A stretch of 64,000 bases of DNA from Tsuneonella litorea (GTDB lineage Bacteria > Pseudomonadota > Alphaproteobacteria > Sphingomonadales > Sphingomonadaceae): contig NZ_JAOAMV010000003.1 of the NCBI RefSeq assembly GCF_025154015.1, forward strand, positions 124,001 to 188,000. The letters are read 5' to 3'. Under the pieces are notes generated by a model. The model was not told the origin of the DNA, ran no database searches, and saw nothing but the letters and a program-made list of their open reading frames with translations. Both the position numbers and the translations under genes were made by a program. The number at the start of each line of letters is the position of its first letter. The stretch's first letter is position 1. Positions 38,157 through 50,307 of the stretch are shown piece after piece.

Positions 38157-38371
38157 GCCCGCATGGGCCGCAAACCGGAACGCCGGTGCCGATAGAGCGC
38201 CAGGTTCAGGGACCGCCACCGGATGCACCGCGCCCGTTTGAGGGAACGGAGCGCGACTTCCGGAGGGCAGACGATTGAGGGATCGGACCAAGGCTGCCCA
38301 AGGGGGTGGCGGCCGGACGTCCAAAGAATTTCGTCACGGTGCGCCCGGGGTTTCGGCCCCGGGCGTTTCGT
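38157..38371 (+). ncRNA. Candidate structured small RNA, plus strand
   Basis: Sequence between hisI and comF (both minus strand; 331 bp without a gene) folds into a compact plus-strand RNA. A closing helix CCGCCACC/GGTGGCGG (38213-38220 with 38305-38312) encloses a 10-bp helix with one bulged A (38229-38238 with 38245-38255) and a stem GGGCAG/CTGCCC (38265-38270 with 38294-38299). A 5-bp hairpin (38074 to 38087 of 38100s region, i.e. 38174-38187) precedes it and a terminator follows. No protein-like frame. It has no SRP RNA, RNase P, tmRNA motif. The 5' end is unknown. Confidence 0.45.
38342..38371 (+). terminator. Rho-independent terminator, plus strand
   Basis: A perfect 9-bp stem CGCCCGGGG (38342-38350) / CCCCGGGCG (38357-38365) with loop TTTCGG, followed by TTTCGTTTG. 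The T run is only on the plus side, yet both flanking genes are on the minus strand, so it must end a plus-strand transcript starting in this gap. Confidence 0.7.
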
Positions 38372-38401
38372 TTGTGGGCCTGATCCTCGTGCGCCCGTGC
38401 C

Positions 38402-39154
38402 TTACGCCTCGTCGATCACCCGGGCGAAGCACGCCACCACGACCTTGCTCGCCCCTGCACGCTTGAGCGCGCGCACGCAGGCGTCGCTGGTCGCCCCGCT
38501 GGTCAGGACGTCGTCGACGAGGATGACCTGCGCGCCTTCGATCGCGTGCCGCCGCCGCCCCGTGACCGCGATTGCCCCCGCCAGCGTGCGCGCCCGGGCC
38601 TTCCGGCCGAGCCCGCCGAGCGCGGGCGTGCGCCGTATCCTCTTGAGCGCGTCCACGTGCAGCCGCGCGCCCGCCAGCCGCGCGATCTCGCGCGCGAGCA
38701 GGGCCGCCTGGTTGTATCCGCGCGCCCAGAGCCGCCAGCGGTGCAGCGGAACCGGAACGACGATCCACTCCCCTTCGAGTTGGGGTAGCCGGGCCGCGAT
38801 CAGCCGGGCGAGCATCGGGGCGAGCGCGATGCGGCGACCGTGCTTGAACGCCAGCACCAGCTTGCGCGAGCCCTCGCCGTAGAGGGTCCCTGCGGCGATC
38901 CCGTCGTGCCGCGGGGGGCGGGCGAGGCAAGGCGCACAGACTGCGCCTTCGCCGACCTGCGCCTCGCCGAACGGGCGCTGGCACTTCGCGCACGAGGGTT
39001 CGCCGGGGATGACGAGCGCGCTCCAGCATGCCGCGCACAGGCCGGTTTGCGCGCCGATCGCACCGCCGCAAAGCGGACAGCGTGGCGGGAAGACGAGGTC
39101 CACCAGCGGCGCCAGCCCCTGGCGAAAGGTTGCGGCAACGCTCACCCTTGCCAC
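38402..39154 (-). CDS. comF: ComF family protein
   Basis: A 250-residue protein with an N-terminal double zinc ribbon (CPLCGG, CAACW, CAKCQ, CAPC) and a phosphoribosyltransferase domain with the PRPP loop VILVDDVLTSGAT. Homologues take part in DNA uptake during transformation, linked to the replication restart helicase. GTG at 39154 or 39145. Divergent from the methyltransferase at 39184 with 29 bp between. No other competence genes are in view. Confidence 0.9.
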   Translation of the reverse strand: MARVSVAATFRQGLAPLVDLVFPPRCPLCGGAIGAQTGLCAACWSALVIPGEPSCAKCQRPFGEAQVGEGAVCAPCLARPPRHDGIAAGTLYGEGSRKLVLAFKHGRRIALAPMLARLIAARLPQLEGEWIVVPVPLHRWRLWARGYNQAALLAREIARLAGARLHVDALKRIRRTPALGGLGRKARARTLAGAIAVTGRRRHAIEGAQVILVDDVLTSGATSDACVRALKRAGASKVVVACFARVIDEA

Positions 39155-39183
39155 CGCCGCGGCGCGGGAGCAGGGACGCGCGC

Positions 39184-39938
39184 ATGGCGAGCAACCTGCC
39201 CCCCGCGATCTTCAGCGCTGCGCGCAAGTTCGCGCGCGCGCGGCGGGCGCGGATGCTCCAGCGGCGGGGCGATGCGGCGGACTGGTTGCCCGTGGCGCTG
39301 GTCGAGGACGCGCTGGAGCGGATCGAGTTCATGCGCCTCGCGCCGGATCGCGCGCTGGTCATCGGCGCAGGCGGCGACGAACTGGGCCGCGTTCTCGAGC
39401 GCAAGGGCGCGCGGGTGACTGTGGCGGAACCCGGCGCGATCGACCTCGAGGCGCCCTACCCCGCCGGCGGATACGGGCTGATCGTGAGCCTGGGCGCACT
39501 CGACACCGTAAACGACCTGCCCGGTGCGCTGATCCACCAGCGCGTGGCGCTCGGCGAAGGCGGAGTGATGATCGCCAGCATGGTCGGCGCCGGCAGCCTT
39601 CCGCGGCTGCGATCCGCTCTCCTGGCGGCCGACGGGGAGCGTCCCGCAGCACGGCTGCACCCTGCGGTCGATGCCCGGTCGGGGGCCGGCCTCCTGCAAC
39701 GCGCGGGTTTCAAGCGACAGGTCGCCGACAGCTGGACGCTGCGCCTGCGTTACGGTTCGCTCGATACCCTGATCGCCGACTTGCGGTCGCAGGGATTGAC
39801 GAGCGCGCTCTCCGACAGCGCGCCGCCGCTCACCCGCAGCGGGCTCGAGCGCGCGCGCGCGGCATTTCTGGAAGATGCGGACCGCCACGGCAGGGTCGTC
39901 GAAACGCTCGAAATCCTGACCATGACCGGCTGGCACGA

Positions 39939-39942
<4 letters not shown>
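39184..39942 (+). CDS. Class I SAM-dependent methyltransferase, BioC/NDUFAF5-like
   Basis: A 252-residue methyltransferase-like protein. ALVIGAGGDELGRVL is a SAM-binding motif I (GxGxD type) and YGLIVSLGALDTVNDLPGALI is motif II/III, in the style of BioC and complex I assembly factor NDUFAF5. The N-terminal AARKFARARRARMLQ and an overall length of about 250 support NDUFAF5-like. Substrate cannot be fixed. Its stop shares CTAG with convergent ppdK. Confidence 0.8.
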
Positions 39943-42605
<2,663 letters not shown>

Positions 42606-42640
42606 GTTGGCCCCTGTCTGGCTGAATTTCGCCGGCCCCA

Positions 42641-42658
42641 TGTCACACTTGTCACACA
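42641..42658 (-). promoter_or_regulatory. Tandem TGTGACA repeat upstream of ppdK
   Basis: Two copies of TGTCACAC on the plus strand (TGTGACA on the minus) in a 9-base period, 36-53 bases before the ppdK start. The short direct spacing resembles sites for tandem binding of a regulator. It may control ppdK expression; no -10/-35 is clear here. Confidence 0.35.
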
Positions 42659-42675
42659 GTCCGAGCGAAGAAAAT

Positions 42676-44793
42676 CTACCCCTCGATACGGCTGAAATCG
42701 GCCACCCGGTGGACCGCGTCGCGGAACCGGGCGAGGAGGTCGAGCCGGCCTGCGCGTTTCGCAGGGTCGGCATCGTTCACGGTCACGCTGTCAAAGAACG
42801 CATCGATCGGCGCGCGCAGGCTGGCGAGCGCGCCCATCGCAGCGGCGAAATCCTCGGCCTCGACCGCCGCCGCGGCGGTGGGTCCGGCCTTGTCCAGCGC
42901 CTCGATGAGCGCCTTTTCGGCCGGCTCGGGCGTGTAGGAAAGTTCTTTCGCGCGGGCCTGCGCCATCTTGGCGTCGACCACGGCTTTCAGGTCGGGATCG
43001 TCGACCAGCGCGAGCGGGTCTTCTTCTCCGGTGCGGGCAATCTCGCCCTCGAGGCCGAGCCAGTCCTCCTTCCTGAGGATGTTGGCCGCGCGCTTGTACC
43101 CGGCCAGCAGGTTCGCGCCGTCGTCGGTCTTCATGAACTCCTGCAATGCCTTCACACGGGCCAGAAGCCGCACGAGGTCGTCTTCGTTCCCGAGCGCGAA
43201 GACGGCGTCGATCAGGTCGTGGCGGACGCCCGCCTCGCGCTGCTGGACCTTGAGCCGGTCGGCGAAGAAGTCGAGGAGATCACCTTCCGCAATCGGCAGC
43301 CGCAGCCCGTTCTCCTGGACAATGCGAATGACGCCCAGCGCCGCGCGGCGAAGCGCGAACGGGTCCTTCGACCCCGTTGGCTTTTCGTCGATCGCGAAGA
43401 AGCTGCGGAGCGTATCCAGCTTGTCCGCCAGGCTCACCGCCACGGTAACCGGTGCGGTGGGGACTTCGTCGCCCTGCCCGACCGGCTTGTAGTGATCGCG
43501 GATGGCGTCGGCGACGGCATCGGGCAGGCCCTCGGCGCGGGCGTAGTAGCCGCCCATCAGGCCCTGCAGCTCGGGAAATTCGCCGACCATCTCGGTGACG
43601 AGGTCCGCCTTGGCAAGCTGCGCGGCCTGTTCGGCCTGATCGGGGTCGGCGCCGTTGACCACGCCTTTCTCGACCAGCCAGCGGGCGAGCCTGGCCACCC
43701 GCTCGACCTTGTCGGCCACGGTGCCGAGTTTCTCGTGGAAGGTGATCCGCTCGAGCTTTTTCGCGTGGCTTTCCAGCGAAGTCTTCCGGTCCTGTTCCCA
43801 GAAGAAGCGCGCATCGGACAGGCGCGCGGCGAGGACCTTGCGGTTGCCGTCGACGATCCGCGCGCCGCCGTCGGCCGCCTCGATGTTGGCGGTGCAGACG
43901 AACGCGTTGGCGAGCTTTCCGTCCGCATCGTGGCACACGAAATACTTCTGGTTGGTCCGTGCGGTGAGCTGGATCACCTCGGGCGGCACGTCGAGGAACG
44001 CCTCGTCGAAGCGGCCGAGCAGCGGCACCGGCCATTCGGTGAGGCCGGCGTTCTCGATCACCAGCCCCTCGTCCTCGACCAGTGTCAGCCCCGCGTCCGC
44101 GGCGGCCTTCGCGGCCCCTGCCCGGATCATGTCCTGCCGCTCCGCGTGGTCGACGATCACATGGCAGGCGCGCAGCTTTTCCGCGTAGTCATGGGCGCCG
44201 CCGATGGTGATCGGGCCGTCGTGGTGGAAGCGGTGGCCCATCGTGGCATACGTGCTCGCAATCCCGCTCACCGCGCATTGGACGAGGTCCTCGCCGAAAA
44301 TCGCGACGATGCCCGACAGCGGGCGCACCCAGCGCAGGCTCTCGGTCGAGAGCGACGCCTCGCCCCAGCGCATCGACTTGGGCCACGGGAACGCGCGGAC
44401 GATCGCCGGGATCGCCTCGGCCAGCACGTCGCGCGTGGCGCGGCCGGGCTTGTCGATCACCGCGAAGTAGGTGTTGCGGCCCTTCACTTCGCGCAGGGTC
44501 AGCTGGTCACGGGTGACACCGGCCTTGCGGCAGAAACCGTCGATCGCGGCGTCGGGCGCCCCTTCGGGCGGCCCCTTGGCTTCCTCGCTGACCGCCTCGG
44601 TCGCTTGCGGCAGACCCCGTGCAATCAGCGCGAGACGGCGCGGGGTCGACCAGACGGTAATCGCGCCCACTTGCACGCCCGCCGCGTCCATCTCGGCGCG
44701 GAACAGTCGTTCGAGATCGGCGCGCGCGCCCGCCTGCATCCGCGCGGGGATTTCCTCGCAGCGCAGTTCGAGCAGGAAGTCCGTGCCGCTCAT
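42676..44793 (-). CDS. glyS: Glycyl-tRNA synthetase beta subunit
   Basis: A 705-residue subunit of the bacterial alpha2beta2 GlyRS that holds tRNA recognition and editing-like HD domain. Starts [14 protein letters not shown] (typical), contains [30 protein letters not shown] and [13 protein letters not shown] (HD-type region), and ends with the anticodon-binding [23 protein letters not shown] at 44793 overlaps the glyQ stop by 4 bp. Together with glyQ required for translation. Confidence 0.96.
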   Translation of the reverse strand: MSGTDFLLELRCEEIPARMQAGARADLERLFRAEMDAAGVQVGAITVWSTPRRLALIARGLPQATEAVSEEAKGPPEGAPDAAIDGFCRKAGVTRDQLTLREVKGRNTYFAVIDKPGRATRDVLAEAIPAIVRAFPWPKSMRWGEASLSTESLRWVRPLSGIVAIFGEDLVQCAVSGIASTYATMGHRFHHDGPITIGGAHDYAEKLRACHVIVDHAERQDMIRAGAAKAAADAGLTLVEDEGLVIENAGLTEWPVPLLGRFDEAFLDVPPEVIQLTARTNQKYFVCHDADGKLANAFVCTANIEAADGGARIVDGNRKVLAARLSDARFFWEQDRKTSLESHAKKLERITFHEKLGTVADKVERVARLARWLVEKGVVNGADPDQAEQAAQLAKADLVTEMVGEFPELQGLMGGYYARAEGLPDAVADAIRDHYKPVGQGDEVPTAPVTVAVSLADKLDTLRSFFAIDEKPTGSKDPFALRRAALGVIRIVQENGLRLPIAEGDLLDFFADRLKVQQREAGVRHDLIDAVFALGNEDDLVRLLARVKALQEFMKTDDGANLLAGYKRAANILRKEDWLGLEGEIARTGEEDPLALVDDPDLKAVVDAKMAQARAKELSYTPEPAEKALIEALDKAGPTAAAAVEAEDFAAAMGALASLRAPIDAFFDSVTVNDADPAKRAGRLDLLARFRDAVHRVADFSRIEG

Positions 44794-45704
44794 GCCGACC
44801 ACTCCGGATATTCCCTTGCCCAGCGATCGGCTTCCTTCGCCATGTAGGCCTCGCAGCTTCCCCGGGCGAGATCGCGCACCTGCGCCATGTAGCTGGCGCG
44901 TTCCTGCACGCTGATCACGCCGCGCGCCTGGAGCAGGTTGAACAGGTGGCTCGCCTCGATCGCCTGCTCGTAGGCGGCGATGGGCACCTCGGCATCGAGC
45001 GCGTTGCGGCACTCGGCGGCGGCTTTCCGGAACAGGTCGAATAGCGCGTCGGTGTCGGCGACCTCGAAGTTCCACTTCGACATCTGCCGCTCGTTCTCGA
45101 GGAACACGTCGCCATACGTGACGCCGCGACCGTCGAAATTGAGGTCGAACACGTTGTCGACGCCCTGGATGTACATCGCGAGGCGCTCGAGCCCGTAGGT
45201 CAGCTCGCCCGCGACCGGCTTGCAGTCGAACCCGCCCATCTGCTGGAAATAGGTGAACTGGGTCACCTCCATCCCGTCGCACCAGACCTCCCAGCCCAGC
45301 CCCCATGCGCCGAGCGTGGGACTTTCCCAGTCGTCCTCGACGAAGCGGATGTCATGCTTGAGCGGATCGATGCCGATCTCGACCAGCGATTGCAGGTACA
45401 GCTCCTGCAGGTTCGCCGGGCTGGGCTTCAGGATCACCTGGTACTGGTAGTAGTGCTGCAGGCGGTTGGGGTTCTCGCCATAGCGGCCGTCGGTAGGTCG
45501 GCGGCACGGCTGGACGAAGGCCGCGTTCCACGGCTCGGGTCCCAGCGCGCGCAACGTCGTCGCGGTGTGGAACGTGCCGGCCCCCATCCGCATGTCGTAG
45601 GGCTGGAGGATCAGGCAGCCATTGGCGCTCCAGAAATCGTGGAGCGTCAGGATCATGTCCTGGAAGCTGTTGGCCGGGTTCCTGGCAGGAGCGTCGCGCG
45701 TCAT
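44790..45704 (-). CDS. glyQ: Glycyl-tRNA synthetase alpha subunit
   Basis: 304 residues, the usual size of the catalytic subunit. [46 protein letters not shown] and [31 protein letters not shown] are class II aaRS signatures of GlyQ. ATG at 45704 gives the family-typical short N-terminus; an ATG at 45653 would delete conserved sequence. 157 bp divergent from the TraB-like gene. Confidence 0.96.
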   Translation of the reverse strand: MTRDAPARNPANSFQDMILTLHDFWSANGCLILQPYDMRMGAGTFHTATTLRALGPEPWNAAFVQPCRRPTDGRYGENPNRLQHYYQYQVILKPSPANLQELYLQSLVEIGIDPLKHDIRFVEDDWESPTLGAWGLGWEVWCDGMEVTQFTYFQQMGGFDCKPVAGELTYGLERLAMYIQGVDNVFDLNFDGRGVTYGDVFLENERQMSKWNFEVADTDALFDLFRKAAAECRNALDAEVPIAAYEQAIEASHLFNLLQARGVISVQERASYMAQVRDLARGSCEAYMAKEADRWAREYPEWSA

Positions 45705-45796
45705 GGTGCGGCGCGCAATGGCGCAGGCGCGAAAGGGCGTCAACCGCGCCCCGCGCGGGCCGCACAGGGTTCGCGCCGCAGCCGGCTGGCGGGGAG

Positions 45797-45825
45797 TTGA
45801 CAGGCTGCGACAGAAACCGATTTTG
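45797..45825 (+). promoter_or_regulatory. Possible promoter for the TraB-like genes
   Basis: TTGACA (45797-45802), a consensus -35 box, is followed after 17 bases by ATTTTG, a poor -10. It lies 37 bases before the start codon, in the 157-bp gap divergent from glyQ. Confidence 0.35.
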
Positions 45826-45861
45826 CTTTTCCTTTACGCCGGTATCGCAAACAAGGACGCC

Positions 45862-46782
45862 ATGACCCGATTGCTGCGCACCCTTGCCCGCTCGTTCGCC
45901 CCCGCCACGCTGCTGCTCGCGGCCCCTGCCTGCGCGTCCACGCCGGCGACCGCGACCGCCGCCGTGGTCCCTGCACAGGCGGGCCCCGCGCTGTGGAAGG
46001 TCGCCGACGAGGATACGACGATTTACCTGTTCGGGACTGTCCACGTTCTGCCCAAGGGCGGTACCTGGTTCGACGATCGCATCTCCGGCGCGCTCGCCGC
46101 GTCCGACACGATCGTCACCGAACTGCCGCCGACCGCGATGTCCGACCCGAGCGCGCAGACGACCATCATGGCGCTCGCCATGTTGCCGCCCGAAAAGACC
46201 CTGCGCGCCATGCTGACCGACGAGCAGCGCGCGACCTACGAGGCGGCACTCGGCAAGCTGAAGATGCCCCCGCAGGCGCTCGACCGGTTCGAGCCGTGGT
46301 TCGCCGCCATGACCCTTTCGATGTTGCCGCTGCTCCAGAACGGTTACGCCGCCGACAGCGGGGTCGAGAAGGTTCTCGAGGCGAAGGCGGCCGCCAACGT
46401 CAAGCGCGAGGCGGTCGAGACGCTCGAAGGCCAGCTCAGGCTGTTCGACGAACTGCCTGCCGATGAGCAGGCGGCCTTCCTCGCCAGCGTGTCCGAGCAG
46501 ATCGACCAGGTGGTCCCGCAACTGGCCGAGATGGTCACCGCGTGGGAAGCCGGCGATGCCGACCGGCTCGCCGCGCTGATGAACGAATCGATGAAGGACG
46601 ATCCCGTCCTCGCCGAGCGGCTGCTCTACGGCCGCAACCGGACCTGGGCCGGCTGGATCGCCGATCGTCTCGCGCAACCAGGCACCGTATTCATGGCGGT
46701 CGGCGCAGGGCACCTGGCGGGCGAGAAGAGCGTGCAGGAAGCACTCGCCGCTCGCGGCATCCAGAGCGTGCGGGTCCAGTGA
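45862..46782 (+). CDS. TraB/GumN family protein, first of a pair
   Basis: A 306-residue exported protein of the TraB/PrgY/GumN superfamily. Signal-peptide-like MTRLLRTLARSFAPATLLLAAPACAS, then the conserved LFGTVHVLPKG and late AVGAGHLAGEKSV motifs. The fold is related to erythromycin-esterase/Tiki metalloproteases, so zinc-dependent peptidase or esterase activity is plausible. Role unknown. ATG 45862. Its stop overlaps the next gene by 4 bp. Confidence 0.87.
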   Translation: MTRLLRTLARSFAPATLLLAAPACASTPATATAAVVPAQAGPALWKVADEDTTIYLFGTVHVLPKGGTWFDDRISGALAASDTIVTELPPTAMSDPSAQTTIMALAMLPPEKTLRAMLTDEQRATYEAALGKLKMPPQALDRFEPWFAAMTLSMLPLLQNGYAADSGVEKVLEAKAAANVKREAVETLEGQLRLFDELPADEQAAFLASVSEQIDQVVPQLAEMVTAWEAGDADRLAALMNESMKDDPVLAERLLYGRNRTWAGWIADRLAQPGTVFMAVGAGHLAGEKSVQEALAARGIQSVRVQ

Positions 46783-47660
46783 TCCGCAGCGCACTGGCGC
46801 TGTGGGTCACCGTCCTGCTCGCCGCCTGCGGGCAAGACGCGGCGGCGCCCGAGCTGCCGCCCGCCAACCCGGCCCTGTGGGAAGTCACCCGGGCCGACGG
46901 CGGAACGGCCGGGTGGCTGTTCGGCACGATCCACGCGCTGCCCGAAGGCGCCAGGTGGCGCACGCCCGTGGTCGACAAAGCCATCGTCGAGGCCGACATG
47001 CTCGTGGTCGAGGCGAAGGACCTGGCCGACGACGGAAAGCTCGCCGCCACCTTCACGCGGCTGTCGCACTCGGCCGACGGCCTGCCGCCGCTGTCCCAGC
47101 GCGTGCCCGAGGCCTTGCGCGCGCGGCTCCGGGCGCTGCTCGCGAAGGGCGGGTACCGCGAGGCCGATTTCAAGGCGATCGAGACCTGGGCCGCCGCGCT
47201 CATGCTCGCCCAGCTTGCCGACGATTCGATCGGCGAGAACGGCGTCGACCGTGCGCTCCTGCGTGATTTCCGGGCGCGGCGGGTCGAGGAACTGGAAGGG
47301 ATCGAGGGGCAGTTCGCGATATTCGATTCGCTGCCCGAGGAAGACCAGCGCGACCTGTTGGGCGCGGTGGTCGAGGAGGACACGATGACCGCCGGCGACA
47401 CCGCCAAGCTCGCCAAACTCTGGCTTGCGGGCGACATGACCGCAATCGCGAAGGAAGGCGACGAAGGGATGCTCGCCGATCCCGAGCTCAGGGCCGCTCT
47501 CCTCACCGACCGCAACATCGCGTGGGCCGAACGGCTGGAATCGTTCTACAAGGCCGGATACCGGCCGTTCGTGGCGGTCGGCGCCGCGCACCTCGCGCCG
47601 CCCGGCGGCCTGCCCGAGCTGCTCGAAGCGCGGGGCTACACGGTGCGCCGCGTGCGTTAG
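46779..47660 (+). CDS. TraB/GumN family lipoprotein, second of a pair
   Basis: A 293-residue paralogue of the preceding gene: LFGTIHALPEGARW and AVGAAHLAPPGGLPELL are conserved. Unlike the first, it has a lipobox, LLAACG, right after a short hydrophobic stretch, so it is probably membrane-anchored. GTG start at 46779 overlaps the preceding stop (GTGA). Tandem duplication followed by divergence is likely. Confidence 0.86.
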   Translation: MIRSALALWVTVLLAACGQDAAAPELPPANPALWEVTRADGGTAGWLFGTIHALPEGARWRTPVVDKAIVEADMLVVEAKDLADDGKLAATFTRLSHSADGLPPLSQRVPEALRARLRALLAKGGYREADFKAIETWAAALMLAQLADDSIGENGVDRALLRDFRARRVEELEGIEGQFAIFDSLPEEDQRDLLGAVVEEDTMTAGDTAKLAKLWLAGDMTAIAKEGDEGMLADPELRAALLTDRNIAWAERLESFYKAGYRPFVAVGAAHLAPPGGLPELLEARGYTVRRVR

Positions 47661-47765
47661 CCTTGCTTTTCGCCCCCGCGCCCGCTAACGGCCCGCCCTT
47701 CGGCGTCATGGTCATCCCTGGAGGCGTGACGGACCGAAGTTCAAACGCATTCGAAAGGCACTACG

Positions 47766-48470
47766 ATGAGCGACGCTCTGACCCTGCCGGCCGAGGCGCG
47801 CGAACGGGCTGGCAAGGGAGCCTCCCGTGTACTGCGCCGCGAAGGCCGTGTTCCCGCCGTTATCTACGGCGGCAAGGAAGAACCCACCCCGATTCACGTC
47901 GAGGCCAAGGAGCTGATCCGCCAGCTCGGCACCGGCCACTTCATGAACTCGATCGTGATGATCGAAGTCGGCGGCAAGAAGGTTCGCACGCTCCCCAAGG
48001 ACGTCGCGTTCCACCCCGTCAGCGACCGGCCGATCCACGTCGACTTCCTGCGCCTGGCCAAGAACGCCAAGGTCGAGGTGATGGTCCCCGTGGTGTTCCT
48101 GAACGAGGAAAAGAGCCCGGGCCTCAAGAAGGGCGGCGTGCTCAACGTGGTGCGCCACGAACTCGACCTCATCTGTGAAGCGGACAAGATTCCGGCCGAG
48201 ATCGAGATCGACGTGACCGGCAAGGAAGTCGGCGATTCGATCCACATCAGCGAGGTTACCCTCCCCGCCGGTGCGGAAAGCGCGATCACCGACCGCGATT
48301 TCACCATCGCGACGCTCGTCGCTCCGTCGGCGCTCAAGAAGGCCGAAGGTGCCGAGAGTGCCGCTTCGGGCGAAGGTGCCGGTGCCGACATGGAAGCGGG
48401 CGAAACCGCCGCGACCGAACAGGGCCCGGACGACGACGCGGCCGACGAGCAGGAAGAGAAGAGCGAGTAA
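47766..48470 (+). CDS. rplY: 50S ribosomal protein L25/general stress protein Ctc
   Basis: A 234-residue L25-Ctc type protein; binds 5S rRNA. N-terminal L25 domain [27 protein letters not shown] and C-terminal TL5/Ctc domain [25 protein letters not shown], with an acidic Ala/Glu tail. ATG 47766 has GAAAGG a few bases upstream. A terminator follows. Confidence 0.95.
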   Translation: MSDALTLPAEARERAGKGASRVLRREGRVPAVIYGGKEEPTPIHVEAKELIRQLGTGHFMNSIVMIEVGGKKVRTLPKDVAFHPVSDRPIHVDFLRLAKNAKVEVMVPVVFLNEEKSPGLKKGGVLNVVRHELDLICEADKIPAEIEIDVTGKEVGDSIHISEVTLPAGAESAITDRDFTIATLVAPSALKKAEGAESAASGEGAGADMEAGETAATEQGPDDDAADEQEEKSE

Positions 48471-48500
48471 CGCTTTCCTCCAGCTTGACGCACAGCAAGC

Positions 48501-48529
48501 GCCGGTCCTCGCAAGAGGGCCGGCGTTTT
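48501..48529 (+). terminator. Rho-independent terminator after rplY
   Basis: GCCGGTCCTC (48501-48510), loop GCAA, GAGGGCCGGC (48515-48524), with one T-G mismatch, followed by GTTTTG. Ends the rplY transcript 30 bases after its stop. Confidence 0.8.
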
Positions 48530-48711
48530 GCATTTCAGCGCCGAGCAAACACCGCTCGGGCCGCAAGTCGCGAATCGCTCTGCCAAGCCGTCACAACAGT
48601 TCATCTCCCTTCCTGCAGACAAGAGCAGGGCGATGCTCTAAACAATACGCCTTCGGGCCTGCTCAAAACACAATCGCAATGATCGGAGGTATTGGCACAA
48701 GGAGAGGACGG

Positions 48712-49359
48712 ATGCTCTTTTACGACAGCTTTGGCATGAACCCGCGCATGGTCAGGTTCTATCTGGACGAGAAGAACCTGAAACCCGACCGGATCTCGGT
48801 CGATATCTTCGGCCTCGAGAATCGCAAGGAACCCTACCTCGGCAAGAATCCGTCCGGGCAGACCCCCCTGCTCGAACTCGACGACGGGTTCTGCCTCTCC
48901 GAAACGGCAGCGATCTGCGAATACCTCGAAGAGTTGAACCCCGATCCCCCGTTGATCGGAAGCACGCCCCGGGAGCGGGCGGAAACCCGGATGTGGTGGC
49001 GACGGGTCGAAATCAACATCTGCCTCCCGCTCGTCTATGGCTTCTACTTCGACGAGGGGTACGAGATCTTCAAGGATCGCACGCATTGTCCGCGCGACGC
49101 CGCCAAGGGCATGAAGGAACGTGCGCAAAAAGGAATGGAGTGGCTGGATCCCCTGCTGGACGGCCGCACCTGGATCGCCGGCGACCGGTTCACAATGGCC
49201 GACATCTGCCTCTACGTGTACATCGACGCAGTTCGTGACGTGAACCAGCCCATGCCCGAAGGCTGCGACAACCTTTCGGGGTGGTTTCACCGCGTCCAAG
49301 CCCGCCCAGCGGCCGGTAAGAGTCAAATGCTCAAGACCGATTTTGGACTGGTAGGTTAA
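48712..49359 (+). CDS. Glutathione S-transferase family protein
   Basis: A 215-residue GST. N-terminal thioredoxin domain with MLFYDSFGMNPRMVRFYLDEKNL and the glutathione-binding NPSGQTPLLELDDGFCLSETAAICEYLEE, C-terminal helical domain with WIAGDRFTMADICLYVYIDAVRD. Good SD AAGGAGAGG before ATG 48712. The gap before it has lower GC and no coding sign beyond the rplY terminator; it separates rplY from pth. Confidence 0.9.
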   Translation: MLFYDSFGMNPRMVRFYLDEKNLKPDRISVDIFGLENRKEPYLGKNPSGQTPLLELDDGFCLSETAAICEYLEELNPDPPLIGSTPRERAETRMWWRRVEINICLPLVYGFYFDEGYEIFKDRTHCPRDAAKGMKERAQKGMEWLDPLLDGRTWIAGDRFTMADICLYVYIDAVRDVNQPMPEGCDNLSGWFHRVQARPAAGKSQMLKTDFGLVG

Positions 49360-49436
49360 GTACCCGGCCTACCGGGACCAGTAGCAGTACGGCATCGTGC
49401 CTTGGCTGGTATCGCCGGCTGGGCTAGGCGCGCGCC

Positions 49437-50006
49437 ATGCAAGTCTGGACAGGCCTCGGAAACCCCGGTCCGCAGTACGCGATGCACCGGCACAACGTCG
49501 GGTTCATGGCCGTGGACGCCATTGCCGAAGTGCACGGGTTCGGCCCGGTGCAGAAGAAGTTTTCCGGCTGGGTGCAGGAAGGACGGATCGGGACCGAGAA
49601 AATCCTCCTGCTGAAACCCGCGACGTTCATGAACGAGAGCGGCCGGGCGGTGGGTGAGGCCCTGCGGTTCTACAAGCTGGATCCCGAGGCGCTGACCGTG
49701 TTCCACGACGAACTCGACCTCGCGCCGTTCAAGGTCAAGGCGCGCGTCGGCGGCGGACTTGCCGGGCACAACGGGTTGCGCTCGATTGACCAGCACCTCG
49801 GTCCCGACTTCCGGCGCGTGCGGATCGGCATCGGTCACCCGGGCCACAAGGACCGCGTGACCGGCCACGTTCTCGGCAACTACGCCAAGGCCGAGATCGA
49901 CGACCTCGCCGCCATGCTCGGTGCGATCGCGGCAGAGGCGGAGTGGCTGGCGAAGGGCGACGACGCGCGCTTCATGAGCGAGATCGCGCTGCGCCAGCAG
50001 GCCTAG
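49437..50006 (+). CDS. pth: Peptidyl-tRNA hydrolase
   Basis: 189 residues. Releases tRNA from drop-off peptidyl-tRNAs. GLGNPGPQYAMHRHNVGFMAVD contains the catalytic His and Asn; KPATFMNESGRAV and FHDELDLAPFKVKAR(VG)GGLAGHNGLRS are standard. ATG 49437. Shares its CTAG stop with the convergent lipoprotein gene. Confidence 0.96.
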   Translation: MQVWTGLGNPGPQYAMHRHNVGFMAVDAIAEVHGFGPVQKKFSGWVQEGRIGTEKILLLKPATFMNESGRAVGEALRFYKLDPEALTVFHDELDLAPFKVKARVGGGLAGHNGLRSIDQHLGPDFRRVRIGIGHPGHKDRVTGHVLGNYAKAEIDDLAAMLGAIAAEAEWLAKGDDARFMSEIALRQQA

Positions 50007-50233
50007 AGGTCGATCGAGGCGCCCGGTTTCGGCGTCCAGCCGAGCGCGCCCATGCAGGCGACGAAGAAATCGCGCCTGTTCTGCACCTTCGCGATTGTCT
50101 CCAGAAGCTCCGTGCAGCTCTTCTCAGCCTGACCGAACGGGGTGCGCGTTCCGCCGGACCAGTCATCCGGATCGGTCGTGCTGCACGCGGTCATCGCGAG
50201 CAGGACCGGCAAGGCGAAAAGGGTGCGACGCAT
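50003..50233 (-). CDS. Small lipoprotein of unknown function
   Basis: A 76-residue predicted lipoprotein: MRRTLFALPVLLAMTACS has a lipobox Cys at 17. The mature part keeps two more cysteines (EKSCTELL, VACMGALGW) and no recognisable domain. ATG 50233. Convergent with pth; 74 bp from the divergent SDR gene. Could be a small periplasmic protein; no role can be stated. Confidence 0.7.
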   Translation of the reverse strand: MRRTLFALPVLLAMTACSTTDPDDWSGGTRTPFGQAEKSCTELLETIAKVQNRRDFFVACMGALGWTPKPGASIDL

Positions 50234-50307
50234 GGCCCCATGCCTTAGCCCGTGCGGCTCGACGCGCAAGACGATTGCCGATAGCCTGTCAGCCGAAGGA
50301 GAGGTCC

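Noticed and set aside
38157-38371. SRP RNA, RNase P RNA or tmRNA at the hisI-comF gap
   Set aside because: I looked for the SRP GGAAGGAAGCAGCC-like core, the RNase P GAGGAAAGTCC and ACAGAA segments, and a tRNA-like end; none is present.
38223-38882. A 219-residue plus-strand frame over comF and the gap
   Set aside because: Mostly antisense to comF, Ser/Arg-rich, and would run through the terminator stem.
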